Notes: generated by a model not told the origin, from the sequence alone. 64,000 nucleotides of DNA from Ferdinandcohnia sp036965165 (GCF_036965165.1 NZ_JBALOX010000070.1:26214-90213), one strand, 5' to 3'. Positions 7,905 to 15,891 are shown, counted from the stretch's first letter. Numbers and translations: made by a program.

Positions 7905-9461
7905 ATGGTTTCAAATGAGATGAAAAATGAAGGGCAAAGGAGAGACACACATTTAAGTCAGCTTGCTTCGGTTGGGCAGATTGCAGCAGGGATTGCACAT
8001 GAGGTGCGCAATCCACTTACGGCTGTAAAGTGATTTTTGCAGCTTTTACAACAGGAGGAGGAGCATAAATATCTTGACATTGCCCAAAGCGAGCTCAACA
8101 ACGCACTCGTCACCTTGAACAATTTGCTTCAAGTGTCCAAGCCTGATTTGGAGGACGAGGATGCGCAAGTGATTCATCTTGCGGCCGAATTAGAATCCAT
8201 TTTAAATCTATTTTTAGATAAATTGTATGACATTCAGCTTGAAACTGACTTCCAGAATACGGATGCAGCCATTGTTGGAAAGAAAAATCAGTTTAAGAAA
8301 GCCTTTTTTAACCTGATTAAAAATTCAATTGAGTCGATTGAGGGGAGCGGTACGATCAAGATTACGCACCGTACTACCGAAAAGAATGTTATTGTCACCA
8401 TTACGGATTCGGGCGTCGGCATCCCAGAGGAAAAAATGAATCTACTCGGGACACCCTTTTTTTCAACAAAGGACGCTGGTACTGGAATGGGACTTGCTCA
8501 GGTTTTCTCTGTTGTCTATCAGCATGGTGGGGACATTTCCGTTGACAGCAAATTAAACTTCGGAACTACATTTACAATCCGACTACCAAAACAACATAAA
8601 TCGATTAATCGAGGTGTTCGAAAGTTGAATTTACTCTATAAAGATTCCATTAAGGAGTTTTTTCTTGAAAACAAAATATATTTTGAAGAGAAGTTGCTGG
8701 AGGAAGCCATCAATGTAAAGGACAAAATCCAGGAAATTCATACGGTCGGAAACATTAATCTTCTCAATAATGCTCACAAACTTGTACTCTATGTCGTTGA
8801 AGAGCGCGAACACGAGTTAATTACCTTCGCCAAGCGCGAGGGCATGGCTTGGGCTAAAAATTCCTTGACCCTTGCGTTCAAGCTTGAGTGGGTCCAAGCG
8901 ATTCGCCGTACGCTTTGGGACTTCCTGTATAATTATGACCTATTGTTGGACAATGAAACGGGTCGTGATGCCTTTTTTACACTTGAAAAAAAGATCAATA
9001 TTCTGCTCGATCATTTCTTAACACACTTTTTTATCAGCTATTCGAAATACAAGGACGAATTGCTAGAATCGCAGAGGCAGTTAGTTGAAAATCTGTCCGT
9101 GCCGATTATTCCGATTAACCAGGACACATACATAATCCCGTTGATTGGTGGCATTGACAATCGTCGTGTTGTGACAATCGAGGATAAAATATTATCTACC
9201 ATTGAAAATGAACATATCCGCACACTAATTATGGATCTGTCAGGTGTCGCCTTCATGGAGGACGAAGTAATCTACCGCTTCATGAAACTCATTGAGGGTG
9301 TTAAAATGATGGGCTGCAGAACCGTCCTAACCGGAATCCGTGCCGAAATCGTGAAAAAAATGATTGCACTGGGCATTAGCTTTGCCGATATCGCGGACTC
9401 GAAAGGTACCCTGCAACTTGCACTGAAAGATTACTTATTCGTTGAAGATGTGGCGAATTAG
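7905..9461 (+). pseudogene. Histidine kinase / RsbR-like STAS fusion interrupted by in-frame TGA
   Basis: The reading frame runs from ATG 7905 (GGGGG 12 nt upstream) to 9461 with one internal TGA at 8031-8033. The upstream part ends in the HisKA phosphoacceptor block (AAGIAHEVRNPLTAVK). The downstream part resumes in the same frame with FLQLLQQ, exactly as in sporulation-kinase-like sequences where a Gly (GGA) is normally found, so a GGA to TGA change explains the break. Next comes an HATPase domain (N-box NLIKNSIES, DSGVGIPEE, GTGMGLAQVF), then an RsbR-like helical region and a C-terminal STAS domain containing MDLSGVAFMED and LTGIRAE. Either a genuine nonsense mutation, readthrough or a sequencing error. 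Confidence is high for domains, moderate for inactivation. Confidence 0.8.
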
Positions 9462-9501
9462 TGGGACAAAGGGATAGGGAAAATTCCCTCCGACCCAAAA
9501 G

Positions 9502-9528
9502 AGGCCTTCGGCGATTTTCTGAAGGCCC
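9502..9528 (-). terminator. Convergent-gene terminator
   Basis: GGCCTTC/GAAGGCC stem (9503-9509, 9521-9527). The minus-strand side is followed by TCTTTT, downstream of the thiolase stop. It may also serve the kinase on the plus strand. Confidence 0.65.
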
Positions 9529-9537
9529 CGACTATTC

Positions 9538-10725
9538 TTATAAGCTATTATTTTCAATGACCATGGCGATTCCTTGGCCGCCACCGATGCAGAGGCTTAC
9601 GACTGCGTATCTTTTTCCCCTGCGTCTTAGTTCGTATGCTGCTGACAATAGGATTCTTGCGCCACTTGCTCCGACTGGGTGACCTAGTGCAACTGCCCCA
9701 CCGTTGACGTTTGTTTTTTCTCGGTCAAGTCCGAGTTCTTTTTCAACTGCGAGATATTGTGCAGCGAATGCTTCATTTACCTCGATTAAGTCCATATCGG
9801 CTAAGCTAAGTTCTGCGCGTTCGAGTGCTTTTTTTATCGCTGGAACTGGACCGATTCCCATGATGGTTGGGTCGACTCCTGCTACTCCCCACGAAATCAC
9901 CTTTGCAAGTGGCTTGAGTCCATTTTCACTGACCGCTTTTTCACCTGCAACCACAACGGATGCTGCCCCATCATTGATTCCAGATGCATTTGCGGCGGTG
10001 ACGGTTCCATCGGCAATGAATGACGGGCGCAATTTACTCATCGTCTCCACATTCGCGTTCGGCTTGATATGTTCATCTTTTTCTACTAATATACTACCTT
10101 TTCTCGTTTTCACCTCGACGGCGACGATTTCTTCCGCAAAGGTTCCATTCTCAGACGCTTTTGCTGCTCTTTGATTCGATTCGATTGCAAATTTGTCCTG
10201 CTCCTCCCGGGAGATCGAATACTTCTTAGCTAGCTTTTCAGCCGTCATACCCATTCCTCTTCCCGTGTATTGATCGGTTAGAGTTGTCATTAACATATCC
10301 TCAAATTGAAGATTGCCCATTTTTGACCCGGCAAATCGCTGGGAGAAATTCGAGTATGGGGATTGGGACATGTTCTCAGTTCCCCCGGCAAGCACGATGT
10401 TAGCATCCCCTACTAAAATATGCTGAGCCGCGGACACGACAGATTGCAGACCGGACCCGCATAGACGGTTGACCATAAATGCGGGAACCTCTTGAGGAAT
10501 GTCGCTATGTAGAGCGATGTGCCGCGCGAGGTAGGATGCATTTTTTTCAGTATGAATGACGTTACCGTAAATGACGTGATCAATTTGTGCGGGATCGACC
10601 TTAGAGCGCTTCATAGCTTCAACAGCGGTGGCACGACCTAACTCGGTTGCACCCGTCCCTGAGAATGAACCTCCAAAACTAGTGAATGCCGTACGAGCTC
10701 CGTCGATAATAAAAATTGGTTCCAT
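9538..10725 (-). CDS. Acetyl-CoA acetyltransferase (thiolase)
   Basis: Catalyses thiolytic cleavage or condensation of (aceto)acetyl-CoA in fatty-acid or butanoate metabolism. 395 residues, the usual thiolase length, from ATG 10725 behind a perfect AAAGGAGG. The nucleophilic Cys89 lies in NRLCGSGLQ. The C-terminal motifs NEAFAAQ, GGAVALGHPVGASGARI and SLCIGGGQG supply the His and second catalytic Cys. It stands alone, without hydroxyacyl-CoA dehydrogenase or acyl-CoA dehydrogenase neighbours. It resembles MmgA/YhfS of B. subtilis, but the paralogue cannot be assigned from sequence alone. Confidence 0.93.
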   Translation of the reverse strand: MEPIFIIDGARTAFTSFGGSFSGTGATELGRATAVEAMKRSKVDPAQIDHVIYGNVIHTEKNASYLARHIALHSDIPQEVPAFMVNRLCGSGLQSVVSAAQHILVGDANIVLAGGTENMSQSPYSNFSQRFAGSKMGNLQFEDMLMTTLTDQYTGRGMGMTAEKLAKKYSISREEQDKFAIESNQRAAKASENGTFAEEIVAVEVKTRKGSILVEKDEHIKPNANVETMSKLRPSFIADGTVTAANASGINDGAASVVVAGEKAVSENGLKPLAKVISWGVAGVDPTIMGIGPVPAIKKALERAELSLADMDLIEVNEAFAAQYLAVEKELGLDREKTNVNGGAVALGHPVGASGARILLSAAYELRRRGKRYAVVSLCIGGGQGIAMVIENNSL

Positions 10726-11214
10726 AGCAAAACCTCCTTTTCACACTAGTTTACCATGTTACCCACAATATGTAATGAATATTCTGACTAGTGTAGATAT
10801 GAAATGAGGTGTACAAATTATGCACACCTATACTTTGGCAGTATTCAGTTGTTTATGCCGAAACGTGGCTGCATGAAACGGAAGAGGAATATGTATATGT
10901 AAGACCCTTAGGTGTAATTCATCGTTGATATCGATGTCGAACTATATGTGACTTTCTACCTATATAATAATCCCTATTTCGACAATATATCTGTGAAGTT
11001 AGTCACACTTTTTAACTTTTTTGTATATTTTTAAAAGTTTTTCCATGTTTTGTTTGCTCAAACGTGAAGTTCCACTATAGCATACGTAACATACAGTCAC
11101 TTTCCAGACCCCACGTACGTAAAGTTTACGCTTTGGACTCCCCTTCTGTTACCGGATAAATTGGACTTACCGGCGGAATACATGAGGAACGCGTTCTTTA
11201 AAAGGACCATTTGC
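10726..11214. other. Long intergenic region with possible decayed coding fragment
   Basis: Nearly 490 bp without an intact gene. On the plus strand, 10812-10930 reads ETWLHETEEEYVYVRPLGV before a stop. In a shifted frame, about 10920-11037 continues VDIDVELYVTFYLYNNPYFD. The two stretches look like one frameshifted coding remnant of unknown family. The rest is AT-rich, with no recognised operator. Confidence 0.35.
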
Positions 11215-11697
11215 GTGGAGTTTGAGAAACTTGCGGAACAGTATAAACCATTGATTTTTCAGGTGATAAAAAGGTTGCAATTGTACGGGGACAGGGAGAC
11301 GTTTTACCAGATTGGCTTAATTGGACTTTGGGAGGCATCGACCCGCTTTGATTCGGAAAAAGGGGTTGAGTTTTCGACGTTTGCTTTTTCGACGATTCGC
11401 GGAAAACTTCTTGATCAGTTAAAAAAGGAGGCACGTTACAAGGAGCACTGCCAGCCTTCTGGAGAGGAGATTTTTATGAAGCTTGCGGATGATTCGGAGG
11501 GTTTTTCGGCTGATCTGATCGAAGAATATGGCAAGGGGTTGACGGTAAACCAGGTGAAGTGGGTTCAAGGGCGGATTATTGAGGATAAAAGCTATAAGGA
11601 AATTGCGGTTGAGCATGGAGTTACCGTGGAATCGGTGAAGTCCTGGGGACGCCAGACTGTTAAGAAATTGCGGCAAATTATTATGGTAGAAGGGTAA
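11215..11697 (+). CDS. Small sigma-70 family RNA polymerase sigma factor
   Basis: A two-domain alternative sigma factor of about 160 residues. Region 2 (IFQVIKRLQLYGDRETFYQI, then GLIGLWEASTRFDSEKG and FSTFAFSTIRGKLLDQLKKE) would bind core polymerase and the -10 element. Region 4 at the C-terminus (IIEDKSYKEIAVEHGVTVES, then VKSWGRQTVKKLRQI) is a helix-turn-helix for -35 recognition. GTG 11215 is chosen because AAAGGA lies 8 nt upstream; ATG 11182 and TTG 11161 are in frame but poorly spaced. It belongs with the short Bacillus sigma factors of ComX/YvrI type rather than a housekeeping factor. Two palindromes and a membrane-anchored protein follow, so this may be a sigma/partner locus (inference). 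Confidence 0.85.
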   Translation: MEFEKLAEQYKPLIFQVIKRLQLYGDRETFYQIGLIGLWEASTRFDSEKGVEFSTFAFSTIRGKLLDQLKKEARYKEHCQPSGEEIFMKLADDSEGFSADLIEEYGKGLTVNQVKWVQGRIIEDKSYKEIAVEHGVTVESVKSWGRQTVKKLRQIIMVEG

Positions 11698-11702
11698 TTT
11701 TT

Positions 11703-11776
11703 TTCAAATAAACGTTTAATTGAATTTTTGGGGGCAGTGGACCCGGGTTTAAGGTTCAAACAAGCGCTTGTTTGAG
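11703..11776. promoter_or_regulatory. Two palindromic operators matching those at 5.9 kb
   Basis: Palindromes at 11703-11724 (halves TTCAAATAAAC and GTTTAATTGAA) and 11755-11776 (halves TTCAAACAAGC and GCTTGTTTGAG). Their centres are 52 bp apart, close to the 53-57 bp spacing of the four sites before the permease operon. They lie between the sigma-factor stop and the start at 11854, where an operator would control the downstream gene. Confidence 0.65.
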
Positions 11777-11853
11777 TCTCGGCGGCATTTTTCGAGGATA
11801 ATGAATGTTTTAGGATTGCGGCAATGGGAAACAATGTATGTTGAGGTGAGGAC

Positions 11854-12387
11854 ATGATTAAGAGGTTGCTGATTCTCGCAATCATTGTGGAGCTTGGTGT
11901 GTTCTGGTATGTGCACCAGGATAAGGCTTCCATCCCGGTTCAGGTGGAGGAATTGCCACAGCGTGAGCTCTTTTTGGACATGAAAAAGGTCCCTGCTGAT
12001 GAACCAGCACCGGCGGTTGAGGCTTCCGCAACGATTGACCCTTTGTTGGCTGAAATAAAAGACAAATATACGGGTAAATTTGGGAATTTAGAAAAGGAAA
12101 CAAAAAAAAAGGCAAAGGATCTACTGGCGCGGGCTAAGGCAGATTTCATAGAGGAATCAACCGACGGCATCGCTGTTTTGCAGGTCATGAGCAGCTATTA
12201 TAACGAGTTCAAGACGCTTGAAAAAGAAACCGACGAAGCCTTCGAGCAAACCTACTTGCAGTTTGAAACTGAGCTTGAGGCTGGTGGTTATTCGAAGGAC
12301 GAGGCCGTTATCTTCCGGGAACAATACGAGGAAAAGAAGAAGAAAATGTATAAAAAGGCGCTGGATGTGCAAGGGAGTTATGAGTGA
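11854..12387 (+). CDS. Membrane-anchored coiled-coil protein of unknown function
   Basis: Not recognised. 177 residues from ATG 11854 behind GAGGTGAGGAC. One N-terminal hydrophobic helix (about residues 4-20, LLILAIIVELGVFWYV) without a cleavage or lipobox site suggests a membrane anchor. The rest is extracytoplasmic or peripheral, Glu/Lys-rich and strongly helical (KDKYTGKFGNLEKETKKKA and later EKETDEAF), consistent with a coiled coil. It follows the sigma factor and a pair of palindromic operators, so it could be the sigma factor's regulator or an independent envelope protein in the same regulon as the permease-protease operon. Both ideas are inference. Confidence 0.7.
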   Translation: MIKRLLILAIIVELGVFWYVHQDKASIPVQVEELPQRELFLDMKKVPADEPAPAVEASATIDPLLAEIKDKYTGKFGNLEKETKKKAKDLLARAKADFIEESTDGIAVLQVMSSYYNEFKTLEKETDEAFEQTYLQFETELEAGGYSKDEAVIFREQYEEKKKKMYKKALDVQGSYE

Positions 12388-12532
12388 GGGTGTGGGGTAC
12401 GTGAGTTTGTGCCCTAGCCGGGGATCGTAGATACTATGGGTTAAACCGCTGTTACTTTTGTCTGGGTAATAAAAAAGAGTAGATGCGCTAACACCTGACA
12501 TGCCGTAAAGAATATTTAGGTGTTAATCAAAA

Positions 12533-12583
12533 GGAAGTAACTACTCTTACCTTGGAGTGGCGGGGCGGTTACTTCTTTTTGTT
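12533..12583 (+). terminator. Terminator-like hairpin of the toxin-antitoxin region
   Basis: GAAGTAAC (about 12534-12541) pairs with GTTACTTC (12568-12575), followed by TTTTTG on the plus strand. This is the usual arrangement at the 3' end of a Bacillus type I antitoxin RNA overlapping a holin-like toxin tail. An upstream AAAAAGAGTAGATGCGC segment is probably part of the same RNA. Confidence 0.55.
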
Positions 12584-12628
12584 ATGCATTTTTATTGCAA
12601 ATGGCCCCACAAAAGTTGAATTAAGAGC
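12569..12628 (-). pseudogene. Decayed holin-like toxin copy
   Basis: The minus strand reads NSTFVGPFAIKMHNKKK and a stop. This resembles the tail of the intact toxin at 12753-12857 (KKK-stop) and of the relic at 18393-18488 (shared GPF). An upstream in-frame stop removes the N-terminal part. The last 20 bp are repeated exactly at 12749-12768, across the gap. Confidence 0.5.
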
Positions 12629-12673
12629 TTATAATGCGTATAATAAAGATATAATAAAAAATGATCAGGTGCG

Positions 12674-12748
12674 NNNNNNNNNNNNNNNNNNNNNNNNNNN
12701 NNNNNNNNNNNNNNNNNNNNNNNNNNNNNNNNNNNNNNNNNNNNNNNN
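12674..12748. other. Assembly gap (75 N)
   Basis: Gap between two near-identical toxin 3' ends. Repeats probably broke the assembly here, and part of the antitoxin RNA may be missing. Confidence 1.
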
Positions 12749-12752
12749 GCGG

Positions 12753-12857
12753 TTACTTCTTTTTGTTTGCAACGACCAACATGACCACAATTGTTATGAG
12801 CCCTAGCAAAACTAAATTAGATTGCACTGCCACTGACATTGCCTCGTATATCGTCAT
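12753..12857 (-). CDS. Putative holin-like type I toxin peptide
   Basis: A 34-residue hydrophobic peptide starting MTIYEAMSVAV, with one membrane helix and a KKK tail. This is the pattern of the Bacillus putative holin-like toxin family (type I toxin-antitoxin). ATG 12857 has GGAGG seven bases upstream. Toxins of this family insert in the membrane and are silenced by an overlapping antisense RNA. Here the antisense side falls partly in the 75-N gap. A LexA-like box lies about 105 bp upstream. Confidence 0.75.
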   Translation of the reverse strand: MTIYEAMSVAVQSNLVLLGLITIVVMLVVANKKK

Positions 12858-12960
12858 CTGACCACCTCCAAACTTTTCAGGAAGTGGCTAACCGCCCACC
12901 CGCTTTATGTAACTGTACCTCTATTTTAACATTTCTGATAATAGATTACTAGTAAAACAA

Positions 12961-12972
12961 GAACATTTGTTC
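12961..12972. promoter_or_regulatory. LexA (SOS) box-like palindrome
   Basis: GAACATTTGTTC fits the Gram-positive LexA/DinR core GAAC-N4-GTTC exactly. It lies between the divergent toxin gene (start 12857) and the amidase gene (start 13046), so it could act on either. Assigned from sequence only. Confidence 0.4.
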
Positions 12973-13045
12973 TGTTTATTTTCACACAAAATGGGAACAC
13001 CATTGTGCTAAAATATAGAAAAAACTAGTAAAGGAGCACTCCTCT

Positions 13046-14329
13046 ATGAATTTTTACGATAAATTAATTTCAGATTATGATTTTTCCCTAGATAAAAATG
13101 GTGTAAGTGGAGAGCGTTTGGCATCTCGGCTAGCGGCTTTATCAGAAATCGGTCTAACTTCCAATAACGGCTCACACCGAATCGGATTTTCCCGCGAAGA
13201 AAAGGCTGCGAAGGATATGGTGAAAAAGTGGATGGCGGAAGCTGGGCTCACGGTAACGGAGGACGGTGCTGGTAATGTATTCGGACGTCTCGATAGCAAG
13301 AACCCTAGTCTACCTGCTATCCTGTCCGGCTCCCATGTTGATAGTGTTCCGAATGGTGGACATTTCGATGGTCCACTTGGTGTGCTTGCGGCACTCGAGG
13401 TTGTTGAGGCTTGGAAACAAACTGGCTTCATGCCGGAACGATCATTTGAGGTGGTCATTTTTACAGACGAAGAAGGCGCACGATTTAACGGTGGTTTCAG
13501 CGGAAGTTCCTCGATTATTGGTGAGGCGACACGAGAGGAACTCCTTCCGAAAGTGGACATCCATGGTGCCCCTTTTTCAAAGGTCTTAGAAGACATTGGG
13601 CTTTCAGTTGACGATTTTTTCAATTCAAAAAGGGATCTTTCAAAGCTTGAGGCGTTTGTGGAAATACATATTGAGCAAGGAAAAAGATTGGAGCGTGCAG
13701 GGGTGCCAGTCGGGATTGTGACCGGGATCGCAGGGCCTTGTTGGTTAAAAGTGAAGTTTTCGGGTCGTGCTGGACATGCGGGCAACACGCCAATGGACGA
13801 CCGCAGGGATGCGTTGGTTGCAGCTAGCCAATTCATCTATGAGGTCCAATCTCTACCCAGTCGGGTTAGCTCATCAGCGGTCGCAACCGTTGGAAAGGTT
13901 GATGTGCTGCCAAACGGAGTGAACGTCATTCCTGGTGAAGTTCGCCTTACTGTCGACATTCGCGATATTAATAAGGAAACACGGGATCAACTCGTTGACT
14001 TGGTGATTGAAAAAGCAAAGTCAATTTCCACGACAAATGGGATTGATCTTCAGTATGAAGAAACATTGCGTGAAGCACCTGTTCCTATTAGCGAAGAAAT
14101 GCAGCAAAAGCTCGAGAAATCTGTTGTGGCACAAGGGATTAAACCGGTGTATTTACCAAGCGGTGCAGGTCATGACTCGATGATTGTAGGACACGTGTTA
14201 CCGGTGGCGATGATTTTCGTCCAAAGCAAAGATGGCATCAGTCATAACCCAGCGGAGTGGTCCTCCTTAAGCGACTGCGTACAATCTGTACATGTGTTGA
14301 AGGATTTTGTCGAGGGATATGATCGATAA
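13046..14329 (+). CDS. M20-type Zn-dependent amidase/carbamoylase (hydantoinase family)
   Basis: 427 residues, the usual size for N-carbamoyl-L-amino-acid hydrolase / allantoate amidohydrolase / ureidoglycolate-type enzymes, which hydrolyse carbamoyl or amide bonds with two metal ions. Metal-ligand motifs: SGSHVDSVPNGGHFDG, FTDEEGARF and EIHIEQG. The dimerisation lid region contains GRAGHAGNTPMDDRRDA, and the C-terminus has SGAGHDSM and DGISHNPAE with further metal/substrate residues. ATG 13046 follows AAAGGAG. Proximity to purine genes suggests a ureide or nucleobase-derived substrate, but amino-acid carbamoylase or L-cysteine-type amidase activity is equally possible. Confidence 0.88.
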   Translation: MNFYDKLISDYDFSLDKNGVSGERLASRLAALSEIGLTSNNGSHRIGFSREEKAAKDMVKKWMAEAGLTVTEDGAGNVFGRLDSKNPSLPAILSGSHVDSVPNGGHFDGPLGVLAALEVVEAWKQTGFMPERSFEVVIFTDEEGARFNGGFSGSSSIIGEATREELLPKVDIHGAPFSKVLEDIGLSVDDFFNSKRDLSKLEAFVEIHIEQGKRLERAGVPVGIVTGIAGPCWLKVKFSGRAGHAGNTPMDDRRDALVAASQFIYEVQSLPSRVSSSAVATVGKVDVLPNGVNVIPGEVRLTVDIRDINKETRDQLVDLVIEKAKSISTTNGIDLQYEETLREAPVPISEEMQQKLEKSVVAQGIKPVYLPSGAGHDSMIVGHVLPVAMIFVQSKDGISHNPAEWSSLSDCVQSVHVLKDFVEGYDR

Positions 14330-14345
14330 AAAGCTCGATTCGAAA

Positions 14346-14385
14346 AAGGCATTCTCTCATTTTGTACGGGGGAATGCTTTTTTTC
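14346..14385 (+). terminator. Terminator of the amidase gene
   Basis: GCATTC/GAATGC stem with C/G-rich extension, followed by seven T. Confidence 0.85.
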
Positions 14386-14412
14386 GTATTCTTACGAGGT
14401 AGGTTGGTCTTT

Positions 14413-14682
14413 TACTTCAGGATTTGCGTCTTTCATATGATTTTTGCGTCTCTTTTTCAAGATTTGCGTCTATCTCCTAATATTTGCGTCTCTTTTTTGG
14501 GATTTGCCTCTATCCCCCGATATTTGCGTCTACTTTTCAGGATTTGCGTCTTTCCCATTATTTTTGCGTCTACTTTTCAAGATTTTCCTCTGCACCCTGT
14601 TATTTTCGTCTCTTTTTCAAGATTTGTGTCTATCTCCTAATATTTGATTCCCCGTCGCTATTTTGCGTCCACACCTTAATAA
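14413..14682 (+). repeat. 20-bp-period TTTGCGTC array, 13 units
   Basis: TTTGCGTC or a one- to three-base variant starts at 14423 and every 20 bp thereafter through 14643, with a last unit at 14662. Linkers alternate between a C-T-rich type ending TTCAAGA or TTCAGGA and a type ending CTAATA or CGATA, giving a 40-bp higher-order period. It fills most of the 455-bp space between the amidase terminator and the CBO0543 genes. The open frames that cross it are translation artefacts of the repeat. Confidence 0.9.
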
Positions 14683-14784
14683 CAAATGCACCCTCCCCCA
14701 CTTGTTCGACCCACGATTTGCATATATTTGTTGAAAATTGGTAATATTAACCTTTATCTAAATGGAATAAAGGGGTGGATCAAT

Positions 14785-15285
14785 ATGCAGTTGGATCATT
14801 TTATCATGATAGCGATGTGGATTTTAGGCTCGGGTGGATTTTTTCTGTTGATCACTCGTCAAAATCGTCGCGAAGGTCTTTTTGCTCTATTAGTATTTCA
14901 ATCATTTATTTGGATTTGTGACATGTTTTCTTTTTATTATGGGTTAATAAGTGCACCAGTCCGGGAATTCCCTAAAGCGACGGGTCTGCCTATTACCATC
15001 AATTACTTTTTCTACCCACTATTGTTTTCCATCTATTATGTCCATCAAAGAAAAATGGAAAATTCGCGGTTTCGATGGATAGCATTTTTCGCATCAGTCT
15101 CGATCGTCACAGTCATTGATATTCTGATTGAGCGATACACGCAATTATTAGAATATCAAACCATGACATGGTATTGGATGCTAGTTTACATCGGATTTCT
15201 TTTTTTCGTGAGCCAGGTTTGTTGTCATTGGTTTTATCGTCAAAAAAGCCATTCAAGCAAGCGGTGGATAACCAATGAGAATTGA
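14785..15285 (+). CDS. CBO0543-family membrane protein (first of two)
   Basis: 166-residue integral membrane protein from ATG 14785 behind AAAGGGGTGG. Four to five hydrophobic segments, with the characteristic LIERYTQLLEYQTMTWYW-type block before the last helix, a Bacillaceae family signature also present in the next gene. Function unknown for the family. The last 11 bp overlap the next start, so the two are translationally coupled and may form a heteromer (inference). Confidence 0.75.
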   Translation: MQLDHFIMIAMWILGSGGFFLLITRQNRREGLFALLVFQSFIWICDMFSFYYGLISAPVREFPKATGLPITINYFFYPLLFSIYYVHQRKMENSRFRWIAFFASVSIVTVIDILIERYTQLLEYQTMTWYWMLVYIGFLFFVSQVCCHWFYRQKSHSSKRWITNEN

Positions 15286-15739
15286 ATGGTGGATTTTGTT
15301 GGCTGTTTACATCATAGCAATCGGAATTCTTTTTTTGATCCCCAAAAACAAAATTCGCCTGGCAGTAGTTGCGTTTTTATTCAAACAGGTAATTACCATT
15401 TTCACTGGTTTGTTGGTCGTTGAGTTAGGATTGCTTGAATACCCGATACGTTTATTTCCTACTGTCAATCGGGCAAGCTTCACATTTGAGTATTTTGCAT
15501 TTCCGGTCGTATGCGCCCTTTTTAATGTTCGGTTCCCGAATAACCGTAGGACCCTTATTCAATTAGGTTACTATGTTGCATTCTGCACAGTGTTAACTAT
15601 TGCTGAAATTTTTATAGAAAAATACACCGAGCTTATCACGTACATACATTGGGGCTGGTATACTACTTGGATTTCATTATTTCTTACCTTTTATCTGACG
15701 CGTTTATTTTGCAAGTGGTTTTTTGCAAACGTTCGATGA
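15275..15739 (+). CDS. CBO0543-family membrane protein (second of two)
   Basis: 154-residue multi-spanning protein, paralogous to its neighbour: EYPIRLFPTVNRASFTFEYF and EIFIEKYTELITYIHWGWYT align with the first gene. Start ATG 15275 lies inside the preceding gene. No soluble domain or catalytic motif. Role unknown; the pair is likely a product of tandem duplication. Confidence 0.75.
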   Translation: MRIEWWILLAVYIIAIGILFLIPKNKIRLAVVAFLFKQVITIFTGLLVVELGLLEYPIRLFPTVNRASFTFEYFAFPVVCALFNVRFPNNRRTLIQLGYYVAFCTVLTIAEIFIEKYTELITYIHWGWYTTWISLFLTFYLTRLFCKWFFANVR

Positions 15740-15820
15740 GTCCCATTTTTCCAACTCCCACCATTTACAAATCCCACAGCAAGTCATATAATACGAACAT
15801 ACCATTTGAATATCGGCATT

Positions 15821-15891
15821 CACTCATATAATCACGGGGATATGGCCCGTAAGTTTCTACCAGCGCACCGCAAATGTGCTGACTATGAGTG
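15821..15891 (+). ncRNA. Guanine-sensing purine riboswitch
   Basis: Canonical purine aptamer: P1 arms CACTCATA (15821) and TATGAGTG (to 15891), P2 ACGGG/CCCGT with loop GATATGG, P3 AGCGCA/TGTGCT with loop CCGCAAA. The J3/1 segment reads GACTATG; the C at the discriminating position indicates guanine (or hypoxanthine/xanthine) rather than adenine. GAGTGAG at 15887-15893 can pair with CTCACTC at 15955-15961, forming the antiterminator that excludes the terminator below. Ligand binding should therefore switch off xpt-pbuX. Confidence 0.95.

Noticed and set aside
9704..10174. 156-codon frame opposite the thiolase
   Set aside because: Antisense shadow of a complete thiolase with intact catalytic motifs.
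12552..12861. Plus-strand frames containing the N gap
   Set aside because: They exist only because undetermined bases are read as sense codons.
13075..13836. 253-codon antisense frame within the amidase gene
   Set aside because: Shadow frame rich in Ser/Pro; the plus-strand amidase motifs are unambiguous.
14413..14682. CRISPR array
   Set aside because: Conserved core is only 8-10 bp with 12-bp linkers and a 20-bp period; no 25-37 bp repeats, no unique 30-bp spacers and no cas genes.
14362..14744. Three overlapping open frames through the repeat array
   Set aside because: Repetitive residues (FRICV, FAS) arise from translating the 20-bp repeat in all frames; no ribosome binding site or family.
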